Of a stretch of DNA of 64,000 nucleotides, positions 37,163-44,466 are shown piece by piece. The number at the start of each line of letters is the position of its first letter. Position 1 is the first letter of the stretch. The notes beneath the pieces were generated by a model that was not told where the DNA came from, did no database searches, and saw only the letters and a list, made by a program, of their open reading frames with translations. The translations under genes and the position numbers were made by a program. This DNA is from Halomonas sp. GT (lineage in GTDB: Bacteria; Pseudomonadota; Gammaproteobacteria; Pseudomonadales; Halomonadaceae), in assembly GCF_002082565.1 (NCBI RefSeq), contig NZ_CP020562.1, forward strand, positions 2,666,001-2,730,000, in the 5' to 3' direction.

Positions 37163-38260
37163 ATGCGACGAATCCCCTACTCTTACGCGCTTGCTAGCCT
37201 GCTAGTTCTGGCGCTTGTGATATGGCTAGCGGTTGGCGATTTCCAACGTTTCCAAAGCAGTCCACCTGACGTAAATGCCACTGAGCGCGACTCAACACCT
37301 CGTGTAGAGGTGATAACCCAGCAGAGCGCGCCCTATATTCCTAACCATGTGCTGCAAGGCCAGCTAACCGCGGAAAGAGAGACACTGTTGCGGGCCAACG
37401 TGACGGGATATGTTGCAGAAAAACCGGTGGCCCAAGGAGAAACCGTCAACCGAGGTGATACACTGCTGGTACTGGACAACGACGCGCTGCCCCAACGCCT
37501 ACAGCAAGCACGTGATGAGTTAACACTTGCAGAAGCGGAGTACGCGGGTGCTCAAAGCCTACGCCGCCGTGAGCTGATTTCTCAGCCAGAATTGTTGCGT
37601 CTGCAGAGTGCACTAAGCGCCAGCGCCGCCCAGGTAGCTCAGCTGGAAAAGCAGTTAAGTGATACCCGCCCAACTGCGCCCTTTGAAGGCGTGCTAGACC
37701 GCGTCCAAGTTGAGTTAGGCGACTTATTGCAACCCGGCGAAGAGTGGGCACGACTGATAGACGACCGGCAGTTAACCGGTACCGCTTGGGTGTCCCAACA
37801 GCAAATAGGCGAATTGAGCGTTGGCTTGCCAGTCACAGCACGACTGCTCAATGGCCAGTCGCTTTCCGGTGAAGTGTCTTACATTAGTAGCCGCGCAGAA
37901 GAAGCCACTCGCACGTTCTATATCGAAATAACACTCGACAACCCAGAAAGGCAGCGCTTAGCAGGGAGCAGCGCTGAATTCACCATAACGCTACCACCTC
38001 GTCAGGTGCATACCTTATCCCCCGCGCTATTTAGCCTCAATGAGCAGGGCCAATTAGCCATCAAACATGTTGTTGAGAATAACCGCGTTGCCCAAACGGC
38101 TATTGAGCTGGTCAGTGCTGATACCGAACGTGCCTACGTTACCGGCTTACCTAACTCCGTGCAGTTGATCACCCTCGGCGCAGGCTTGGTCAACCCAGGC
38201 GAAACCGTAACGCCGGTGTCTCCCCATACCCAGGAAGGTGGTCATGCGGCAGTTGATTAA
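37163..38260 (+). CDS. RND efflux periplasmic adaptor (membrane fusion protein)
   Basis: 365 residues. N-terminal membrane anchor (about 9-25) without a lipobox. Barrel-sandwich and hairpin pattern: ANVTGYVAEKPVAQGETVNRGDTLLVLDND (lipoyl half), coiled coil about 105-160, APFEGVLDRVQVELGDLLQPG (second lipoyl half), then beta-barrel. It bridges an RND pump and an outer-membrane channel. Its gene overlaps the pump gene by 17 bases. No TolC-type gene is nearby, so a shared channel is probably used. Confidence 0.92.
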   Translation: MRRIPYSYALASLLVLALVIWLAVGDFQRFQSSPPDVNATERDSTPRVEVITQQSAPYIPNHVLQGQLTAERETLLRANVTGYVAEKPVAQGETVNRGDTLLVLDNDALPQRLQQARDELTLAEAEYAGAQSLRRRELISQPELLRLQSALSASAAQVAQLEKQLSDTRPTAPFEGVLDRVQVELGDLLQPGEEWARLIDDRQLTGTAWVSQQQIGELSVGLPVTARLLNGQSLSGEVSYISSRAEEATRTFYIEITLDNPERQRLAGSSAEFTITLPPRQVHTLSPALFSLNEQGQLAIKHVVENNRVAQTAIELVSADTERAYVTGLPNSVQLITLGAGLVNPGETVTPVSPHTQEGGHAAVD

Positions 38261-41200
38261 TGCGGCGTTAACCCACACACGCACTACCCTACTGCTTCTG
38301 GCTGGTCTGCTGCTGGCGGGTACAACTGCCTGGCAGATGATTCCGAAAGAGGCGAATCCAGACGTCACTATCCCGATCATTTACGTCTCTCTTTCTTTGG
38401 AGGGCGTTAGCCCGGAAGATGGCGAGCGCCTGCTGATCCGCCCTATGGAGCAGGAGCTGCGCGGAATTGAAGGGCTGCGCAAATTTACCGCCCAGTCCAG
38501 CGAGGGACATGGGTCGGTGACGCTGGAGTTTGATCCTGGCTTTGATCCGGATACAGCGCTTTCTGATGTACGCGAACGCGTGGATATCGCCCGCAGCAGC
38601 TTACCGGATGAAGCTGATGAACCACGGGTCATGGAGGTGAACGTCTCCGAGTTTCCGGTGCTGAGTATCGGCCTTTCTGGCGAGCTGGATACCCGCGAAC
38701 GGGTAACTATTGCGCGGCGTTTGAAAGAGGAAATAGAGGGCATTGCTGACGTCCTGGAGGTCGACATTGCTGGCGACCGAGAGGACTTACTCGAAATCGT
38801 CGTTGATCCGCTGGTACTGGAAAGCTATGGTGTTGATTTTGATACGCTATTTAATCAAATTTCACGCAATAATCGTTTGGTCGCTGCAGGGAGCTTGGAT
38901 ACTGGTGCTGGGCGACTAGCACTAAAAGTACCGGGCATTATCGAATCGTTAAACGATGTCATGGATATGCCGGTGAAAGTTGACGGCGATCAGGTCGTCA
39001 CGTTTGGCGATGTTGCGTGGATATTACCGACCTACAAAGACCCCGAAGGATTTGCCCGCATCGACGGCCAGCCTGCAGTAGTGCTGGAAATTTCCAAACG
39101 CGCTGGGGCGAATATCATCGCCACCATTGACGCAGTGAGAGAGCGCTTTGCTCAAGCGGGAGACCTGCTGCCGGATCAGCTACGTATCACTACGATTTTA
39201 GATAAGTCGGTTACCGTTCAAAATATGCTCTCTGAGCTATTAAATAACGTGCTCACCGCGGTGGTATTGGTATTGATTGTCGTAGTAGCCGTGATGGGCT
39301 GGCGCATGGCGCTGCTGGTAGGCCTGACTATACCCGGTGCGTTTTTAACCGGCATTCTGCTGGTTTGGGCGTTTGGGTTTACGCTCAACATTGTGGTGCT
39401 ATTTGCGCTCATCTTAGTCGCTGGCATGCTAGTGGATGGGGCGATTGTGGTCAGCGAGCTTGCTGACCGCCACCTTCATGAAGGGCAATCTCCCCACCAG
39501 GCTTGGCTGAATGCAGCGACACGCATGAGCTGGCCGGTTATTGCCTCCACTGCGACAACGCTTGCGGTATTTGTGCCGCTGCTGTTTTGGCCAGGCGTGG
39601 TAGGTCAGTTTATGAAGTACCTACCTGCTACTGTTATTTTATGCCTGCTTGCGTCGCTCGCCATGGCGTTGGTGTTTTTGCCTACCCTGGGTCGACTATT
39701 TACCCGCACATCCCATACAGCTACTGCTGGGGCCGGCCCAGTCGATGAAAGCACGTCGCTTGGGCGCGCCTATCGCCGCTTGCTAGGACGCTTGCTGCAG
39801 CACCCTGCCTGGGTATTAATGTTTGCAGTGCTGCTCATTGCACTGCTATACACTGGCTATGCACGCTTTAATCATGGTGTCGATTTCTTCCCCAATGTAG
39901 AACCAGACAGCGCTCAGGTTCTGGTACGCGCTCGTGGCGATTTTTCCGCTGACGAAACCGATACCATTCTACAACGGGTAGAGGCTCGCTTAGGCAGCAT
40001 GGGGGAAGTCGAAGCGCTTTATGCACGCTCCTTTGCAGTACCCGACCAACAAATGGGTAATGATGTGATCGGCATGTTGCAGTTTCAGTTTGTGGACTGG
40101 TATCAGCGTCGCCCAGCCCGCACGATTTTGGCGGACATGGCCGAGCGCACCCAGGACCTACCGGGGATAACGCTAGAGTTTCGTGAGCAGGAGATGGGGC
40201 CTGGCGGTGGCAAACCTATTGTGCTCGAAGTCAGCGCCACTGATCCAGACATCGCAAACGCTGGCGTTGACCAGATTACGGCACTAATGCACGAGCTAGG
40301 CGGTTTTACCGACATCCAGGATAACCGCAGCCTGCCCGGGGTCGAATGGCAGGTAAAGGTTAATCGTGAAGCCGCTGCCCGCATGGGCACCGATATCACC
40401 ACCATTGGTAGTGCCGTACAGCTACTGACCACTGGCCTTCAAGTTGCAAACTACCGCCCCCCCACAGTTACTGACGAGGTGGATATTCGCGTGCGCTTAC
40501 CGGAACACTGGCGCACGCTCAACCAGCTTGAACGACTGACGATCAACACCCCACGAGGCCAAGTGCCTATTGCTCACTTTGTAGACATTACGCCCGCCCC
40601 CAAAGTAGGCACCCTGAATCGTATTGATGGACGCCGTGCGATTACTGTTGAAGCCGATTTAGCACCTGGCTATTTAGCGGATGAGCGGTTGCGAGCACTA
40701 CTAGAGGCAGGCCAAAGCCAACTTGACGATAGCTTGATGGTTAATGTGGCGGGTGAACAAGAAGATCAGCAGGAATCCATGCAGTTCTTGATCAGCGCTT
40801 TCTTGATCGCGATTGGGCTAATGGCACTGATTCTGGTGACACAGTTCAATAGCTACTATCAAGCAGCACTGGTGCTATCGGCCATTGTGTTCTCCACTGC
40901 GGGCGTTTTGATGGGGCTGCTCATTACTGGCCAAGCGTTTGGTATTGTCATGGTGGGCATGGGTATTATCGCCCTGGCAGGTATTGTCGTTAACAACAAT
41001 ATCGTCTTGATCGACACTTACAACGAGCTGCGCGGCCAAGGCATGTCCCCGACAGAAGCGGCTTTAGAAGCAGGCACCCTGCGCTTACGGCCAGTGCTTC
41101 TCACCGCCATTACCACCGTACTGGGGTTAATGCCGATGGTGCTAGGGATCAACGTTAATCTTTTTGCACCCGCGCTAGGGTTTAACGCCCCTTCCGCCCA

Positions 41201-41318
41201 ATGGTGGACACAAATGTCCAGCGCGATTGCAGGCGGCCTTACTTTCGCCACTGCCCTGACACTCTTATTAACCCCTTGCATGCTAGTGATAGGCGGCAAG
41301 CTAAGGCGTGAGAAGTGA
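38244..41318 (+). CDS. RND efflux pump permease
   Basis: 1,024 residues from ATG at 38244 (GGAAGG 5 bases upstream). Twelve helices in the 1+5 / 1+5 order with two large periplasmic loops. Proton-relay region in TM4 is LVAGMLVDGAIVVSELADRH: one Asp is kept, while the second of the classic Asp-Asp pair is Gly, as in several non-AcrB RND subfamilies. TM10-TM11: FGIVMVGMGIIALAGIVVNNNIVLIDTYNELR. It exports unknown small molecules by proton antiport. Operon with the adaptor only. Confidence 0.94.
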   Translation: MRQLINAALTHTRTTLLLLAGLLLAGTTAWQMIPKEANPDVTIPIIYVSLSLEGVSPEDGERLLIRPMEQELRGIEGLRKFTAQSSEGHGSVTLEFDPGFDPDTALSDVRERVDIARSSLPDEADEPRVMEVNVSEFPVLSIGLSGELDTRERVTIARRLKEEIEGIADVLEVDIAGDREDLLEIVVDPLVLESYGVDFDTLFNQISRNNRLVAAGSLDTGAGRLALKVPGIIESLNDVMDMPVKVDGDQVVTFGDVAWILPTYKDPEGFARIDGQPAVVLEISKRAGANIIATIDAVRERFAQAGDLLPDQLRITTILDKSVTVQNMLSELLNNVLTAVVLVLIVVVAVMGWRMALLVGLTIPGAFLTGILLVWAFGFTLNIVVLFALILVAGMLVDGAIVVSELADRHLHEGQSPHQAWLNAATRMSWPVIASTATTLAVFVPLLFWPGVVGQFMKYLPATVILCLLASLAMALVFLPTLGRLFTRTSHTATAGAGPVDESTSLGRAYRRLLGRLLQHPAWVLMFAVLLIALLYTGYARFNHGVDFFPNVEPDSAQVLVRARGDFSADETDTILQRVEARLGSMGEVEALYARSFAVPDQQMGNDVIGMLQFQFVDWYQRRPARTILADMAERTQDLPGITLEFREQEMGPGGGKPIVLEVSATDPDIANAGVDQITALMHELGGFTDIQDNRSLPGVEWQVKVNREAAARMGTDITTIGSAVQLLTTGLQVANYRPPTVTDEVDIRVRLPEHWRTLNQLERLTINTPRGQVPIAHFVDITPAPKVGTLNRIDGRRAITVEADLAPGYLADERLRALLEAGQSQLDDSLMVNVAGEQEDQQESMQFLISAFLIAIGLMALILVTQFNSYYQAALVLSAIVFSTAGVLMGLLITGQAFGIVMVGMGIIALAGIVVNNNIVLIDTYNELRGQGMSPTEAALEAGTLRLRPVLLTAITTVLGLMPMVLGINVNLFAPALGFNAPSAQWWTQMSSAIAGGLTFATALTLLLTPCMLVIGGKLRREK

Positions 41319-41320
41319 GG
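41308..41320 (+). repeat. GTGAGG heptamer pair at RND stop
   Basis: GTGAGAAGTGAGG spans the pump stop codon (TGA at 41316-41318). Two units of the GTGAGGN family in transcription direction. Confidence 0.5.
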
Positions 41321-41337
41321 CTGCAGCTGGGACACTG

Positions 41338-41445
41338 TTCGCGGGTGTCTCAGTTGCTCGTGCCTCGCAAGATTCGCTACACCGCGCTACAAAACATACT
41401 GAATTCACAGGGGTTGTAGCGCGTGGCAAGCGAAGCGCACCCGCG
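41338..41445 (-). repeat. 111-bp palindromic dispersed element, copy 2
   Basis: Read on the minus strand it follows copy 1 (35693-35803) through most of its length. Shared blocks include CGCGGGTGCGCT, AATTCAGTA, GTAGCGCG, GAATCTTGCG and CACCCGCGAA. Its inner stem CGCGCTACAA / TTGTAGCGCG is perfect, better than in copy 1. It lies between the convergent RND pump and rsd genes. Confidence 0.85.
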
Positions 41446-41460
41446 GGGCAGCGCAAAGCG

Positions 41461-41949
41461 CTACGCAGGTGACTTCATCTGTTGAGGGCTGTGGGCGGCG
41501 TGCAGGCGTGCAATTAGCTGATCCTCCAGGGCGAAGCGCTCTGCTAACCCTTTCGCTAAGCGATCAATCCAGGCAGGTAAACGCACTAGATTCTGCTGGC
41601 AGCGTACCGGTGAGGCGAAGTCTTCATCGAACTCCAGTACCATGGCCGTTGACATTTCTAAGCGCTCAAGGAGCTTTGCCGCAATGTGTAGCGCGCTCTC
41701 ATCATCAAATGCCTTCGCTTCCTCAGCAAGCTGGGGGTAAATCTCGAAGTGCCCAGCGCTGATGTAGTCCATCAACAACTCACTAAAGGTGTCTATGCGC
41801 GCTTTGCTAATCGCCTCTAATTCGGCGTCACAAGCTTCTTTCAGCTCAATGAAGCTGACTAACAGCGAGCGGCGCTGATCAAGCCAGCGATCAATCAAGC
41901 TATGCACGCCCCCCCAGCGCTCCAGGGCATTTTTGCAATCTTCGAGCAT
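41461..41949 (-). CDS. rsd: Rsd/AlgQ family anti-sigma-70 regulator
   Basis: 162 residues, all helical. It starts MLEDCKNALERWGGVHSLIDRWLDQRRSLL, the Rsd/AlgQ start whose WLDQRRSLL segment contacts sigma-70 region 4. FCxxLVDYVSAGHFEIY-type signature appears as LLMDYISAGHFEIYPQL. Rsd binds free sigma-70 and favours alternative sigma factors in stationary phase. In Pseudomonas, AlgQ also affects alginate and virulence genes. It lies downstream of dsbB and the 15-bp repeat array on the same strand. Confidence 0.93.
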   Translation of the reverse strand: MLEDCKNALERWGGVHSLIDRWLDQRRSLLVSFIELKEACDAELEAISKARIDTFSELLMDYISAGHFEIYPQLAEEAKAFDDESALHIAAKLLERLEMSTAMVLEFDEDFASPVRCQQNLVRLPAWIDRLAKGLAERFALEDQLIARLHAAHSPQQMKSPA

Positions 41950-42090
41950 GGGGCTTTCTCCTTGCAGATAGCCGTCTCCAACTAAGCTAGACTCGCGCGT
42001 CCGTAGACACCTGTCAATCCTAGCGGGTACGGTTTACTTAATTAAATGAGGCCAATCAATTGACGTAAACCATACCACTTATTTAACTCT

Positions 42091-42210
42091 TTTTTACAGA
42101 CCATATTTTTACAGACCATATTTTTACAGACCATATTTTTAAAGACTATGTTTTTAAAGACTATGCTTTTACAGACTATGTTTTTACAGACTATGTTTTT
42201 AAAGACCACA
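42091..42210. repeat. Minisatellite, eight 15-bp units, at the dsbB 3' end
   Basis: Plus strand: three identical TTTTTACAGACCATA units, then TTTTTAAAGACTATG twice, CTTTTACAGACTATG, TTTTTACAGACTATG, and TTTTTAAAGACCACA. The last units contain the final codons and stop of dsbB (stop at 42191-42193). In the dsbB frame every later ...TAG-type unit repeats the stop codon. Confidence 0.95.
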
Positions 42211-42688
42211 GAATACGCAGAGGCGCGATCGCGAGCAATAAAAAGCCGATCAAGGTCCATGCAGGCAGCGACAGGCCTAAGAACATGAAATCGATTTCAG
42301 CACACTCACCTGAGCCGGTAAGCACCATGGCAACGACTTCTTGCATCGGCAAGATATCCATCATGTACTCAAGGCCTGGGCCACAAGTCGGCACTTCGTC
42401 AGCGGGCAAGCCTTGAAGCCATACATGCCTTCCCGCAATAAAAGCACCCGTGCCAACTGCGGCCAACCCCAGTAAACCGTAAATAGCCTTGCCTACTTTA
42501 CCATTGGGGTTATGAAGGGCGGCCACACCCAACACGATCCCTGCCGCAATTACCGCGACCCGCTGAAAAATACACAATGGGCAGGGCTCCAGCCCCATAA
42601 TATGCTCAAGCCCCAGGGCTACCGCCATCATTAGTATGCAAAAGGCGAACCCTGCTAACGCGATGGGGCGAACTGCTAATGATGTCAT
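42191..42688 (-). CDS. dsbB: Disulfide bond formation protein B
   Basis: 165 residues, four membrane helices. It reoxidises DsbA and passes electrons to ubiquinone. Visible redox Cys: CxxC in GLEPCPLCIFQR (first periplasmic loop) and the second pair in DEVPTCGPGLEYM and GSGECAEIDFM. The C-terminal SLKT codons and stop lie inside the 15-bp tandem repeat. Its ATG overlaps the gshA stop by 4 bases, coupling thiol-redox genes. Confidence 0.95.
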   Translation of the reverse strand: MTSLAVRPIALAGFAFCILMMAVALGLEHIMGLEPCPLCIFQRVAVIAAGIVLGVAALHNPNGKVGKAIYGLLGLAAVGTGAFIAGRHVWLQGLPADEVPTCGPGLEYMMDILPMQEVVAMVLTGSGECAEIDFMFLGLSLPAWTLIGFLLLAIAPLRILWSLKT

Positions 42689-44325
42689 TGACCATCCTCT
42701 GGTGAAATAGCAGACAGCGCTCTGGATTCACGGGCTTTGGCAAAGTAAGTGCTTAAGAACTCACTAAAGCTCTCTTGATCGGCTTCTTCAATATCGTGCT
42801 GCTGTTGGTGCGAGGTTTCGATCAACTGAGCAAGCAGTGCTTCACGAGAACGCAGCATGGGCGTAGATTTCAACTTGTCGGCCTGCTCTTGAGCTAATTG
42901 CAACAACGTATCGCTAAGCGAGCCATTACCAGCCTCCAGGCGCGCTAGCAGCTGCGCAGAGGGTGTTAAAGAAGGATCTTTCAGCCGCGGCGCTAACGCA
43001 TCGAGTGCCGACGCATGAGGGGTACCCTCTTCTACTGCATCCAATAGCCGTGCTACCTCAGCCATTTCCGCAAAAATCTGCTCGCCCCACTCGCAGACAG
43101 AGGTTGCTATGCCGTTGTGCACCAGGCTTAACGCGGGATCACGCCCACGCTCTACCACTAAGCGGCGATTGTCGTCTAAGCGGTCGCACTCTTCGTCTGA
43201 AATCCATGGGCTATCGCTTAACAGACACCACATTAAGAATGTGTCCACAAAGCGCATTTGGTCTTCAGTGACACCCAATGGATCAAAGGGATTAAGATCC
43301 AGACAGCGTACTTCAATGTACTCCACACCACGTGCTTCCAGTGCTTGACTGGGCGTTTCGTTGTGTTTGGCCACTCGCTTGGGACGAATGTCGCTGTAGT
43401 ATTCGTTTTCAATCTGCAAAATATTGGCATTTAATTGCTGCCAATCATCGCCGTTCTTCACGCCCAGTTTTTCGTAGTCTGGCCATGGGGTGGAAATAGC
43501 GTGCCGTAGCGTGTTGACGTAATTCGACAATGAGTTAAAGCAGATTTTAAGCTGCGACTGCACTTTGTTCTGGTAACCCAAATCTGACATACGCAGCGTG
43601 GTCGCATAGGGGGCGTAATAAGTATCGTCGCTCAGCGACTGAAGTTTTTCAGGCACGGCGCCTGTTGGCAGAAAGCTTTTGTCGATGGCGGGTGATGCGC
43701 CGAATAGATAGAGCAGCAGCCAGCTATGACGACGAAAATGCCGAATCATGCCGAAATAACGTGTAGAGCGATAATCGTTAAAAGGAATATTGGTGGCTTT
43801 TTCAAGCTCACGCAGGGCGTGCCACATATCATCGGGTAAAGAGACGTTGTAATGCACCCCAGCGATGGCCTGCATAATACGCCCGTAGCGCACATCTAAC
43901 CCTTTACGATAAACATGCTTCATGGTGCCTACATTGGAGCTGCCGTAGTCGGCAATCGGCACGCTATCGTTACCAGAAAGCCGAGATGGCATGCTGCCTG
44001 GCCAGATCCACTCATTCTCCAAGTGGTGATAGGTAAACGTGTGCAGGTCGGATAAAAACGCCAACGCCTCTTTTGGCTCTGAATACACTGGCGTGATGTA
44101 TTCCAATAGCGCTTCGGAGTAGTCAGTGGTGATATGTGGGTGGGTTAGCTTAGAACCCAGGGCGTAAGGGTGCGGCGTTTGAGCAATATGGCCATTGCCG
44201 TCAACCCGCAGGCCTTCTTTTTCCAACCCGCGACGCAGGCGACCTAGACGCCCTAAGCGCGCGCTCGGAAGCAATCGCTCTACCTGGGCAGTCAGTGTAG
44301 ATGGCACGGTGAGAGGTTCAGACAA
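42685..44325 (-). CDS. gshA: Glutamate-cysteine ligase
   Basis: 546 residues from TTG at 44325 (TTG-TCT-GAA). The frame extends to GTG at 44334, but that codon abuts the AAGGA ribosome-binding site, whereas TTG is 8 bases from AAGGAG. It makes gamma-glutamylcysteine, the first and rate-limiting step of glutathione synthesis. Motifs: GLRVDGNGHIAQTPHP, DYSEALLEYITPV, ENEWIWPGSMPSRL, DYGSSNVGTMKHVYRKGL, GVHYNVSLP and GVEYIEVRCLDLNPFDPLG. It is the proteobacterial class I enzyme. A hairpin precedes it at 44346-44368. Confidence 0.94.
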   Translation of the reverse strand: MSEPLTVPSTLTAQVERLLPSARLGRLGRLRRGLEKEGLRVDGNGHIAQTPHPYALGSKLTHPHITTDYSEALLEYITPVYSEPKEALAFLSDLHTFTYHHLENEWIWPGSMPSRLSGNDSVPIADYGSSNVGTMKHVYRKGLDVRYGRIMQAIAGVHYNVSLPDDMWHALRELEKATNIPFNDYRSTRYFGMIRHFRRHSWLLLYLFGASPAIDKSFLPTGAVPEKLQSLSDDTYYAPYATTLRMSDLGYQNKVQSQLKICFNSLSNYVNTLRHAISTPWPDYEKLGVKNGDDWQQLNANILQIENEYYSDIRPKRVAKHNETPSQALEARGVEYIEVRCLDLNPFDPLGVTEDQMRFVDTFLMWCLLSDSPWISDEECDRLDDNRRLVVERGRDPALSLVHNGIATSVCEWGEQIFAEMAEVARLLDAVEEGTPHASALDALAPRLKDPSLTPSAQLLARLEAGNGSLSDTLLQLAQEQADKLKSTPMLRSREALLAQLIETSHQQQHDIEEADQESFSEFLSTYFAKARESRALSAISPEDGQ

Positions 44326-44345
44326 GGTGAACACTCCTTGTTAGT

Positions 44346-44368
44346 AAGGCCTGCGTATAGCAGGCCTT
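44346..44368 (-). promoter_or_regulatory. Hairpin in gshA leader
   Basis: Perfect AAGGCCTGC / GCAGGCCTT stem, loop of 5 bases, about 12 bases before the gshA ribosome-binding site and about 100 bases after the tex stop. No T-run, so it is not a standard terminator. It could modulate gshA translation or protect the mRNA. Confidence 0.5.
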
Positions 44369-44466
44369 GTTGAAATCAGTTGGTATCGCCATGTGGCTCA
44401 TCACGTTTTTCATCAAGAATAGAAGGCAGGATATGGCGGCAACCATTAAATATTCAAGACGCGCGA

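Noticed and set aside
44326..44455. Small frame of about 42 codons upstream of and overlapping the gshA start (begins MVAAISCLLF), containing the leader hairpin
   Set aside because: It would make a neat Cys-containing leader peptide, but there is no ribosome-binding site before its ATG, and nothing else supports translation.
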